64,000 bases of DNA from Pohlia nutans (Eukaryota; Streptophyta; Bryopsida; Bryales; Mniaceae), in assembly GCA_022496805.1 (NCBI GenBank), contig CM040094.1, positions 13,353,501 through 13,417,500 of the forward strand, read 5' to 3'. Numbering within the stretch: the first letter of the stretch is position 1; each line of letters starts with the position of its first letter. This document shows, in pieces, positions 50,899 through 61,030 of the stretch. Under the pieces are notes generated by a model that saw only the letters and a list, made by a program, of their open reading frames with translations, was not told where the DNA came from and searched no databases. The position numbers and the translations under genes are program-made.

Positions 50899-50913
50899 CA
50901 AAATGAAGCTTTT

Positions 50914-51384
50914 CAAGTCTAGTTTTTACTCCACTTTGAATTTTGGAAAAATCTGAAAATTGAGTGTTTTGTTGTAGTTACAAGTTCAGTAAGTATCACC
51001 AAGGTGTAGCAAAATTTCTAAATTTAGATACATAGATGATTTTCATCAATTGTACTTTTTTTCATTTTAATTTACACCTTAGGTAAAAAAATCCGAATTT
51101 TCTAGTACATTTTGTAATTGATACATATTTTCTTTGCAATCACTTCATGAAACCATAGTAATTTCAAAATTTCACCAAAATATATGAAAAATTCATGATT
51201 TGTAGTAGACATGTGACTTCATCTACTAAAAATATAAATTTGAATTCTTGTATTATTTTTAGTAGCAAAATTGAATATGACAGAGAAAACAAGATTTTAT
51301 GGTTATAAATAATTCAAAATATAGCAAATATAGATACTACACATATACAAGGTAGTATTCCTTGGGTTTGTTCTTAAAGGCCTC
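50914..51384. other. AT-rich intergenic, no gene
   Basis: Nothing recognised. Confidence 0.5.
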
Positions 51385-52292
51385 ACATTTATTAAACATC
51401 AACACTTATTTTCAAGGTACCAGTGCAACATTTATTTTCAAGGTACCATTGCAACATTTATTTTCAATGTGTGACGTTTCAACACTTATTTTCAACATTA
51501 ATTAAACATCAACACTTATTTTCAAGGTACCACTGCAACATTTATTTTCAAGGTGTGACGTTTCAACACTTATTTTCAACATTAATTAAACATCAACACT
51601 TATTTTCAAGGTACCACTGCAACATTTATTTTCAAGGTGTGACGTTTCAACACTTATTTTCAACATTTATTAAACATCAACACTTATTTTCAAGGTACCA
51701 CTGCAACACTTATTTTCAAAGTACCACTGCAACACTTATTTTCAGGGTGTGACGTTTCAACATTTATTACACACCAACATTTATTAAACACCAACATTTA
51801 TTAGACATCTAGCTACATTTATCACTACAACATTTATTTTCAAGGCTTGTGACGTTTCAACACTTATTTTCAACATTTATTAAACATCAACACTTATTTT
51901 CAAGGTACCACTGCAACACTTATTTTCAGGGTGTGACGTTTCTACATTTATTAAACATCTAGCTACATTTATCACTACGACATTTATTTTCAAGGTGTGA
52001 CGTTTCACCTTCAAAGTGTGACATGTGTCACATTTTTCATGCAAGGTTTCACACCTATTTACATCATCTTATTATTCAAAGCCTTACATCTCTCATTTAT
52101 GTCCTTGAAGACTTCACATTTATTAAACATCTAGCTAGATTAATCATTGCAACATTTATTTTGAAGGTGTGACGTTTCACCTTCAAAGTGTGGCATCTCT
52201 TACATTTTTCATGCAAGGTTTCACACCTATTTACATCATCTTATTGTCCAAAGCCTCACATCTCTCATTTAAAGTTTCACATTTGTCCTTAA
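51385..52292. repeat. Degenerate satellite, left part
   Basis: Many short variants of caacatttattttcaagg, gtgtgacgtttcaac and attaaacatcaacac arranged in shifting order, changing rightwards to longer units (ttcacctattt.catcttatt). Continues at 60198-61030 after the inserted elements, showing a single original array. Frames open across it are repeat artefacts. Confidence 0.85.
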
Positions 52293-53446
52293 CCCTTTAG
52301 TACCCAGGGTGGTTCTGCAGAAACCAGAGTTTTTTGGGTGATATTTCTTTAAAACCCTTTCTATTGAAATTAGGGATACTATTGATAGATTCCAACCGTA
52401 TGAATAGATGCATAGCTTAATGAAACAAGTGTTGGGCAAATTTTGGTAAGATCCGACCGTTGGATTGGAAGATTGGGCAGTGGCACAATATGGGTATCAC
52501 TTCCCGGACTCTCCGGACTTTAGAAAAATGTCCTTCCGGAAATGAAAAAAATGTTGGAAAATTATAAAAATTACATGATGTTATAGAAGGCATGTTGGTA
52601 CCTCACAATTATGTGCGACATAGGTCAAATTCAAAAATTGATTTTTTTCTTAATTTAACATATTCAGCAGCTGTCCGCATTATAGTAGTGAAAGAACTAC
52701 ATATATGAGGTTTTTTATTAAAACAATTAGGCATGCACCTTATTAAGTTTGTATTTAAGTATATCATATGGTTTTAGGAGGAAGATGTTATGAAATCACA
52801 GTCCTTTTAAATTGTGTAAAAATATGTGATTTCTGAAAGTTCTCATAAATAAGGAAATATAGTAATACATTAAATTAAGAGTTAAAATTAAACATGGATA
52901 TGGCTCAAACATTGTTTCAACTAATTTTCATGTTTACAAACAATTTCTTTATAAGTTGGTATTCCGGATTGTTCCTTTTGCCTCAAATCCGGAAAAGAGG
53001 CAGTTCCAGATTTGACAACAAAAGAATGAAAAGGAATATCAAAATTGTTCAATTTTTCCTACTCAATAGTATTTTGGATGGAGCATTACAACTTTCTCAT
53101 GAATTTGTCATAAAATTCATGTAAATAAAGAATGTGTAATTTCTAGCCCAAGTTGAATAGTCACAAAATGACAGTGTTTTAGGGAGACATTCCTTTTTGG
53201 AACCCATATCGTGCCATTGCCCGATTATAGTATGTCTTTGAACCGTATAATGCACACTCAAAAATGAGATTTTGGGAGGGGGGGGCGTGTGACTTCAAAG
53301 TTAAATAGAATTTGGATTAAATTTTCAAAAATAATAGTGAAGATGTTCAGCAATGGCCTGTGTCAACACCTCTTCAATGCAATCTTTCATGTCAAGAACG
53401 GACTCATACATAATTATTGTGAATTTTATAAGTGAGAGTGACTTAT

Positions 53447-53837
53447 TGTTACGGACACGGAAATACACACAATAAATCTAAACAAGAAGTTCAGAGAGAA
53501 CATGCAAGAACTAGATTGATCAGATGAGTACACAAACAACACCAAGAGAGGTGAGCTAGAGCTCTAAAAAATGCGTTGTCGAGACTGAAGAACCCTTCAG
53601 CCTCGACTCCTATATATACTACTGGATAGGAAGCTTCTCGAGCTACTTCTGTGAACTAGGACGCTTCTCAAACAACTTCCACTAACCAGGAAGCTTCTCG
53701 AGCAGCTTCTTAGAATCTATTAGAATATACTAAGAATATTCTAAGAATCTTCCAGAACCTTCTAAAAGAATCTTTAAAGAATATTCTATAGAATCTTCAA
53801 GGAATCTTCTAGAAGTTTCTAATGTATGTCCGTGACA
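53447..53837 (-). repeat. 3' LTR of the Ty3/gypsy chromovirus
   Basis: 391 bp, TGTTACGGACA...TGTCCGTGACA, differing from the other LTR at only two positions I can find. Flanked outside by the target duplication CTTAT (53442-53446). A purine-rich tract (minus-strand reading of 53838-53851) abuts it as the polypurine tract. Confidence 0.95.
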
Positions 53838-53887
53838 TCGCCTCTCCTTCTAGCTTCGAGGTCTCCGAGAAGCAATGTTGTCGCCGG

Positions 53888-54241
53888 TCAATACCATCGT
53901 AAAAAAATGAAGATTTGTCGCATGACGTCTGCAATGAACTCCAATTGTTGTTTACGAGGTAGGTGGTTCATTGGTCCTTGAAGCCAACGGTAGTGGCCTA
54001 CGCCTTCCACTTCTGACCAAGCATGAACTTCCGTGTCTTCATTGTGAAATTGTCCTGCAAACACGCCTTCTGGTAGACCATTGAAAGCAGGCTCTACCTC
54101 GAATACAATCACCAGCGATCGGTTGCTTGGTATCCTTCGTCGTCGTCGTGGTACAGGCGGTTCTTCATCTCGGGGTCGCCTTCGTGGGTTCGTTGGTTGA
54201 GATGACACGACTGGTATACTATCTATCTCTTGACTATCCAT
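53888..54241 (-). CDS. Extra ORF between pol and the 3' LTR, unknown function
   Basis: 117 codons with an ATG start, on the same strand as gag and pol. Residues 1-40 are Pro/Arg-rich (RRRPRDEEPPVPRRRRR), possibly nuclear-targeting or nucleic-acid binding. The rest is globular-looking (EVEPAFNGLPEGVFAG, VEGVGHYRWLQGPMNHL). There is no signal peptide or membrane segment, so it is not envelope-like. Such an ORF is not a standard part of plant chromoviruses. I do not recognise it. It could be an element-specific accessory protein or a captured fragment. Confidence 0.55.
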   Translation of the reverse strand: MDSQEIDSIPVVSSQPTNPRRRPRDEEPPVPRRRRRIPSNRSLVIVFEVEPAFNGLPEGVFAGQFHNEDTEVHAWSEVEGVGHYRWLQGPMNHLPRKQQLEFIADVMRQIFIFLRWY

Positions 54242-54378
54242 GACTGCAGACCAAACTATGACTACTTGAATAAAACTCTATTCTATCTTAGAGAAAATAA
54301 CAACATCAACTATGAGTTTTAGGTAGTGTCCTCCCCTCCTTTTATACTCTTGTCTAAAGAAACTTGAGAAAAAAGCTA

Positions 54379-56475
54379 TCATCGAGATGGCTTCGGTTTA
54401 TCAGGATATCGTTGATGAAATTCCTGTACTTTTTGCGGCGCATTTGTAAGATTTTCGGCTGGCTCCCACGTTCGCTCATTAATATCGTAGCCGTACCAAT
54501 GAACAAGATACTCCAACTTGCCCCACCTTCGTCGTGAATCTAGCACCTTTTCGACCTCGTATTCCTCGTGGTTCTCAATTTCAATGCTAGGTGGCGGACT
54601 TTGCACTCTTCCAGGGAAAAATGATTCTCGATAAGGCTCCAATAAAGAGACATGAAAGACTGGATGTACCTTCATAACGGCTGGTAACTCCAGACGGTAA
54701 GCCACGGGATTGATTTGCTTCTGGACGACAAATGGTCCTAATCTGCGGTAGTCCAGCTTATCACACGGTCGTTTAGTCTTGATATTCCGTCGGAGAAGCC
54801 ATACTTTATCTCCAATCTTGAAAGTAGGTGCCTCATTCCGGAATTTATCTGCGGTCCTCTTGTAAGATTCTTGGGCGGTCCGTAATTGAAGTTTCAACGT
54901 AGCTTGAAGTTCCGACAGCTGCTTCGCAAAGCCTTCTGCTGCCGGGTTGTTATTTGCTACTGGATTTAATAAATCGAGCTTTGGATGGTATCCATAATTG
55001 GCAAAAAACGGTGTTTGTTGAGTCGACGCATAAAGGGTGTTGTTGTAAGCAAACTCGGCAAACGGTAGATACTTGGTCCAATCGTCTTGCTGGTAGTTGA
55101 TGGTGCAACGTAGATACTGCTCCAAGACTTGATTCACCCGTTCTGTCTGACCGTCGGTTTGAGGATGAAAAGCCGAAGAAAGCTTGATATCCACCTTCAA
55201 TATCTCAAAAAGAGATCTCCAGAACTTGGAAACAAACTGAGTTCCTCGATCCGATACAATATCATCTGGCAAACCATGATAACGATATACATTATCAAGA
55301 AAGAATCTTGCTGTGTCCTCACTTGACGATGTCTTCTTGCAATGAATAAAGTGCGCCATCTTTGTGAGCCGATCCACCACAACAAAGATGCTGTCGAACG
55401 AGTTTGAAGGCGGCAGGTCCGTAATGAAGTCCATGGAAACTGAAGACCATGGTCGATGCGGAATAGGCAATGGCTGTAGAAGTCCATAGGGGCGATGCCT
55501 AGGGTTCTTGGACCTTGAACAAATATCACAAGAGAGGACAAACTCCTTCACATCCTTCCACATTTGGGGCCACCAAAAGTCTCGCGAAATAAGCTCCAAT
55601 GTCTTGTTGTATCCAAAATGACCTGCTGCTGGAAAGTCGTGGCGAGATTGGAGAACTCGAAGTCGTGTTGGTCCCTTTGGAATATACAGTCGCTCTTCAA
55701 AATACAAAAGATCTCCCTTTACCTTGAACTTGTCATTATCGGCACACTTCTTGATCCTAAGAGCTACAAAATCTTCAATTGTCGCAGTACGTACCTGGTT
55801 GAGGAAGTCCGCATCAATTGGTACGACAGCAGTGCAAATTCTAAAATGCTCCGATTTCAACAATATAGCGCATTGTTGATCAAACGCTGCTTCTCCAGCT
55901 TTAGGCGCCATATACAATCTCCTCGATAATGCATCGGATAGTCCTTGTTGCTTTCCAGGCCGATAGGTGATAACAAAATCAAATCGCGACAACGACATAT
56001 TCCACCGAGCTTGACGTCGATTCAGGACTCGAGCCGACATGAAGTACTCTAAATTCTTGTGATCCGTATATACGGTCACCGGATGCGCAGCGCCTTCGAG
56101 AAAGTGTCGCCACTCTTGGAAAGAATCTACTATAGCAAGGAGTTCCTTATCGTGGATTTCGTAGTTGATTTCAGCGGCAGAGAACTTCCGAGAATAAAAC
56201 GCAACTGGATGGAGCTTACTGTCTTCGCCCATCTGTGAAAGTACGGCTCCCAAAGCAACATCCGAAGCATCAGTTTCCAAATAAAAGGCCTTTGCAAAGT
56301 CAGGGTGTACCAAGATTGGAGCCGTGGTAAACGTCGTCTTAAGATCTTGGAATGCCTTTTCTGCTTGAGGTCCCCATTCGAGCTTGTCCTTACAAATCAA
56401 CCGAGTGAGTGGAGCAGCGACTCGAGAATAATTCTTGATGAAGATCCGATAGAAGTTAGCAAAGCCAAGAAAACA
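54379..56475 (-). pseudogene. Chromovirus pol: RNase H, integrase, chromodomain
   Basis: Open from the stop at 56476-56478 down to 54379. In order: end of the RT connection, RNase H (LETDASDVALGAVL, DKELLAIVDSF, VYTDHKNLEYF), integrase with an H/H/C/C zinc module (ending CDICSRSK), catalytic DDE core (MDFITDLP, SDRGTQF, HPQTDGQTERVNQ), and a C-terminal chromodomain (YLVHWYGYD..ERTWEP). The chromodomain places the element among the chromoviruses of Ty3/gypsy. The whole stretch is undamaged except for the stop separating it from RT. Confidence 0.92.
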
Positions 56476-57384
56476 TTATACGTCTCTAACTGTCTTCGGA
56501 ACCTCCCATGATACAATTGCTTCCACCTTCTTGGGGTCCATCTTCAAGCCATCCGTAGTTGCAACGAACCCTAGAAATTCCATCTCCGTTTGGTGGAATA
56601 GACATTTTTCCAACTTCGCGTAGAGTCCTCGTTCTCGTAGTTTCTCAAGAACCAAACGAACATGCTTCTTGTGTTCTTCTTCGTTCTTCGAAAATATCAG
56701 AATGTCATCCAGATAGATGACAACAAAGTCGTCAAGGTGCTCCCGAAAAATGTCATTCATCATATGTTGGAAAACAGCCGGAGCATTGGTAAGACCAAAA
56801 GGCATGATGTTATATTCAAAATGGCCATACCTTGTACGGAAAGTTGTCTTCCACTCGTCTCCTTCCTTGATTCGTACGAGGTTGTAAGCTCCCCTAAGAT
56901 CAATTTTCGTAAAGATCTTTGCACGTCCGAGCTGCTCCAAGAGACCAGAAATCAAAGGTAACGGATAACGGTTTTTCTTAGTTATCTTATTGAGGCCTCG
57001 ATAGTCCACGCACATTCGCAGAGAGCCATCCTTCTTTTTCACGAACAAAATCGGTGCCCCAGCTGACGACTTTGAGTGACGAATAAAATTCTTGGCTAGA
57101 TTTTCGTCAATATACTTCCGCAATTCTGCCAACTCTATTTGCGATAAGTTGTAGATTGGGCCAAAAGGTGGTTGCATTCTTTCATGAAGATCTATAGCAC
57201 AGTTGTAGGGTCGATGTTCTGGTAGCATGTCAGCATTTTTCTTTTCAAAGACATCTTTGAATCCTTCATACTGCTTTGGAATAACGAAAGTTGGAGTCGC
57301 ATTTTTACGAGTCGGAGTAGCAAAGATGACAAAAGGTGTATTTTGCTTGGCTTCCTTCATAAAAGCCCTTGCACCTATAAACAA
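56476..57384 (-). pseudogene. Chromovirus pol: reverse transcriptase segment
   Basis: RT with the fingers and palm motifs [21 protein letters not shown] and catalytic YLDD ([10 protein letters not shown]), ending at an in-frame TAA (56476-56478) where homologues carry a residue before CFLGFANFYR. The frame is the same as the downstream RNase H-integrase segment, so a single nonsense change separates them. Upstream it overlaps the protease frame around an A8 run. Confidence 0.9.
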
Positions 57385-57937
57385 AGGTTTTTTTTCTAGA
57401 CATTGTCTTGGCAGATTCCACCTTCAAGGAGTTTGTTGGAAATGTTACTTTTCGCAACTTCCAATCTATTAATGGATTATATCTATCAAGCCAAGATAGT
57501 CCCAAAATGACAGGACATGAAGGGGTCTTGATAACATTAAACACAATGTTGCTCTCATGGTTTTCAAGACGTATCTTCAACGGTTTAGTTTCATGGATAA
57601 CATTGCCCGAAGACAATGGTCGTCCGTCTATGACCTCTACATGGACAGGCTTTGGTTTCTTCACAAGAGGAATATTGTGAAGCTTGGTAAACTCTTCATC
57701 TATGAAGCAAGCAGATGCACCCGAGTCTAATAAAGCATTAACTTGAAGTTCTTGAATACCAAAATGTAAAGGTACCATAAAACAATTTGAAGGTTGAGCT
57801 GAGAGGAAGGGACCTGGATTATTTTTGGATGTTGAGATGTCCAGCTGCACAGTCCCTATTGTGGCTGGGCGTCCTCGTTTTCCTGTATGCTTGTACTCCT
57901 CAGTCTTGTTGTTTGAGTCTTCTGTTTCTTCGAACAA
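57305..57937 (-). pseudogene. Chromovirus protease segment, in a different frame
   Basis: Contains the aspartic protease site LLDSGASACFID and the ILGLSWLD motif. Lies in a frame different from both gag and RT, overlapping each. The frame switch to RT falls at an eight-A homopolymer (57388-57395 on the plus strand). Because gag and RT share one frame, two compensating indels on either side of the protease are the simplest explanation; programmed frameshifting is the alternative. Confidence 0.8.
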
Positions 57938-58905
57938 TTTGTAGCTTTATGGCCCGCCTCTCCACAATATAAGCACAAGTTTTGTTCAAACCGTCGCTTC
58001 TTTTCTTCAGCTGTGAGGGGCTTGAAACGTACCGCATCAATTTGCATAGGTTCAGGACCTGTGGAGTGATTTTCTGGACCTTTTGAAAATGCAGCAAATG
58101 CTCCCTCATTTCTCCAACCTGATCGTCTTTCTTGTCGTAATTCAAAAAGGCGGTTGTCACAAATAATTGCCTGAGATATAAGTTCTTCTAAAGTATCCAC
58201 TTTAGGCATAGTGATCAACAAGTTTTTGACATCATCTCTCAGTCCATATCGAAATCGTGTCATAAACGCCTTATCGTTCCAATCAAGATCACATGTAAGT
58301 TGTTGGAATTCTGCAGCATAGATTGCAGCAGAACGTGATCCTTGTCGCAAATTTTGTATCTTTCTTTCAGCTACTCCTTCTCGATCGCTATCTCCAAATG
58401 CAGCAGTAAATCTTTCCATGAAAGCCTCTAGGTTATAGAGTATTGGAGAATCCTTCTCCAATAGCGGAGCAAACCAAGAGCGAGCATTTCCTGATAAAAG
58501 AGTACCTATGAAAGCAACTTGAGTAAATCCATCTGGATAACGAGAAGGATATAGGCGTAGGTAAAGCCGTACTTGTTGCACAAAACCTCGGAAATTGGTT
58601 CTTGTTCCATCAAACTTGTCTGGCATACTTGCTTTTGGTTCTTTTGTACTAGGCCTTGAATTGTCTATTAGGGTCGTGGGTGATACATATCTTGCTTCTC
58701 TTAATCGAACAAGCTCTTGTTGTAGGCCGTGAATTTCTCGTCTAGCTTCTTCAGTCATTGGATCAATTTGAGGCTCTTTACTTGGATTGCGAAGAAATGC
58801 GATCTCCTCCCGCACACTATTCATAAGAGCTTGAAGATCTGCAAGAGTTGCCACTCTATTCTCTATTTGTGGCGATGCACTATCCATGGCCTGATTTATT
58901 TCCAT
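57856..58905 (-). CDS. Chromovirus gag polyprotein
   Basis: 349 codons from ATG 58905. Retrotransposon gag core (KFDGTRTNFRGFVQQVRLYL, ARSWFAPLL, FMERFTAAFGD) followed by one CCHC zinc knuckle (CLYCGEAGHKATNC). The frame ends shortly after the knuckle, overlapping the protease frame. Confidence 0.9.
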   Translation of the reverse strand: MEINQAMDSASPQIENRVATLADLQALMNSVREEIAFLRNPSKEPQIDPMTEEARREIHGLQQELVRLREARYVSPTTLIDNSRPSTKEPKASMPDKFDGTRTNFRGFVQQVRLYLRLYPSRYPDGFTQVAFIGTLLSGNARSWFAPLLEKDSPILYNLEAFMERFTAAFGDSDREGVAERKIQNLRQGSRSAAIYAAEFQQLTCDLDWNDKAFMTRFRYGLRDDVKNLLITMPKVDTLEELISQAIICDNRLFELRQERRSGWRNEGAFAAFSKGPENHSTGPEPMQIDAVRFKPLTAEEKKRRFEQNLCLYCGEAGHKATNCSKKQKTQTTRLRSTSIQENEDAQPQ

Positions 58906-59033
58906 ATTAAGGAGATAAATCGAGTGAAATTTAGAAAAGAAAAAGTTGTTAAATCTTTGGAGAAGATGGTAACACTATCTATTACTAAAACTAATTTGGA
59001 GAAAAGAGAAAATAAAACACTAAAAAATCTCAG

Positions 59034-59405
59034 CTTTAGAGGAGGGTAATCCGCAACCTCTAAGAACGCTTTCAAGAAGAGGGGTAATCCACGCTCTATC
59101 AAGAAGGCAAGATTCTGAAATCGATGTTAATAGTCCTTTCTATTAGCTTTGCTAAAAAGAAGGAATTAATACCAATCCAAGGGAGACTAATCTGCAACCC
59201 TTAGAACGCTTAAGTATCTTTAAAGGAAGGAGTAGTCCACTCTCTGCCTTTAAAAAACTAAGCTCTGATATTGAAATTGAGAAAATATCAGTTTAGAGGA
59301 AAGTAATCCGCAACCTCTAAAGCGCTAGAATACCTTCAAGAAGAGGGGTGATCCGCTCTCAAGCAAGAAGGATCCAGCTCTGATATTAAGATGAAATCAG
59401 TCTCG
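59034..59405. repeat. Three diverged tandem repeats in the chromovirus leader
   Basis: Units of about 110-150 bp (starting near 59036, 59183 and 59293) share gtaatccgcaacctct, gaagaggggt and gctctgatatt. They lie between the 5' LTR and gag. A primer-binding site does not directly abut the LTR; the nearest candidate is the 9-mer GCTCTGATA (59377-59385), the complement of part of the initiator-tRNA-Met type site, 26 nt in. Confidence 0.6.
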
Positions 59406-59411
59406 ACAAAC

Positions 59412-59802
59412 TGTTACGGACACGGAAATACACACAATAAATCTAAACAAGAAGTTCAGAGAGAACATGCAAGAATTAGATTGATCAGATGAGTACACAA
59501 ACAACACCAAGAGAGGTGAGCTAGAGCTCTAAGAAATGCGTTGTCGAGACTGAAGAACCCTTCAGCCTCGACTCCTATATATACTACTGGATAGGAAGCT
59601 TCTCGAGCTACTTCTGTGAACTAGGACGCTTCTCAAACAACTTCCACTAACCAGGAAGCTTCTCGAGCAGCTTCTTAGAATCTATTAGAATATACTAAGA
59701 ATATTCTAAGAATCTTCCAGAACCTTCTAAAAGAATCTTTAAAGAATATTCTATAGAATCTTCAAGGAATCTTCTAGAAGTTTCTAATGTATGTCCGTGA
59801 CA
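59412..59802 (-). repeat. 5' LTR of the Ty3/gypsy chromovirus
   Basis: 391 bp with TG...CA ends, flanked outside by CTTAT (59803-59807), matching the duplication at 53442-53446. Near identity with the other LTR implies a recent insertion. Confidence 0.95.
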
Positions 59803-60197
59803 CTTATCCATGTACGATTTAGGACAAAATTTATACGTTAAAATAAGAAAAAAGTTGGTACATTGATCTAGATCAAACTTCATACTCTAATAGAACATGA
59901 ACAAGAGAACACAACCACCCAAAAAAATTCAGCAAAACAAACTTCCAAACACAAGAAATACCGCATAGTACATGTGTTGTATTTGTAAGTATTTGCAGTA
60001 TTTTGGTGTTTTGTACATAGGTATTTGGATAGCTAAGAAAGTCGGATTTCAAATTTTCTTTTTGCATCATTTACAAAATCAAAAGTTGCACATTTGAACT
60101 TCAAACATCAGACTGAGATGGTTTACATATTTTCCAGCATTTCATTTTCTAGTGATCTAGCGACCAGTCAGTGGTCACCTGGGCACTAAAGGGTTAA

Positions 60198-61030
60198 AGG
60201 CCTCACATTTATTCAACATTTAGCTACATTGATAGCTATATTTAGCTATCACTACCAACATTTATTTTCAAGGTGTGACGTTTCACCTTCAAAGTGTGAC
60301 ATCTCTCACATTTTTCACATTTGTCCTTAAAAGCCTCACATTTATTAAACATTTAGCTACAGTTATAGCTACTTCTAGCAACAGTAATAGCTACATCTAG
60401 CTATCACTGCAACATTTATTAGACATTTAGCTACATCGATAACTACATCTAGCTTTTATTGCAACATTTATTAGACATTTAGCTACAGTGATAGCTACAT
60501 CTAGTGATAACTGCAACATTTATTAGACATTTAGCTACAGTGATAGCTACATCTAGCTATCACTGCAACATTTATTAGACATTTAGCTACAAAGATAGCT
60601 ATATTTAGCTATCACTGCAACATTTATTTTCAAGATGTAACGTTTCACCTTCAAAGTGAAACGTCTCTTAGATTTTTCACATTTGTCCTTAAAGGTCTCA
60701 CATTTTTTAAACATCTAGCTACAGTGATAGCTACATCTAGCTATCAATGCAACATTTATTTTCAAGGTATGACGTTTCACCTTCAAAGTGTGACATCTCT
60801 CACATTTTTCACATTCGTATTTAAAGGCCTCACATTTATTAGACATCTAGGTACAGTGAGAGCTACATCTAGCTATCACTACAACATTTACTTTCAAAGT
60901 GTGACATCTCTCACATTTTTCGTGCAAGGTTTCACACCTGTTTACATCATCTTATTGTCCAAAGCTTCACATCTCTTATTTAAAGTTTCATAATTGTCCT
61001 TAAAGGCCTCACATTTATTAGACATTACAG
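60198..61030. repeat. Degenerate satellite, right part
   Basis: Continuation of the array at 51385-52292, here dominated by units with attagacatttagctaca, gtgatagctacatctagc and cactgcaacatttatt. The TTAA before it is the target duplicate of the split element. Confidence 0.85.

Larger units (their letters stand above)
52293..60193. mobile_element. TTAA-flanked (piggyBac-like) element split by a retrotransposon
   Basis: Left end CCCTTTAGTACCCAGG (TTAA 52289-52292); right end CCTGGGCACTAAAGGG (TTAA 60194-60197). The inverted termini match over 16 bp with one difference. Without the retrotransposon at 53447-59802 the element is about 1.5 kb, the largest of its kind here. The 77-codon frame at 52894-53124 shows no transposase motif. 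Confidence 0.8.

Noticed and set aside
51423..51752. Open frame of 109 codons with repeated HLFS/YFQ motif
   Set aside because: Produced by the satellite repeat; the period and frame explain it and there is no gene structure.
51385..52290. CRISPR-like regularly repeated short words
   Set aside because: Units vary in length and order with no constant spacer, and the context is a eukaryotic satellite.
53888..54241. Envelope gene of an errantivirus-type element
   Set aside because: Position fits but there is no signal peptide, membrane anchor or fusion-type segment; kept as an unknown ORF.
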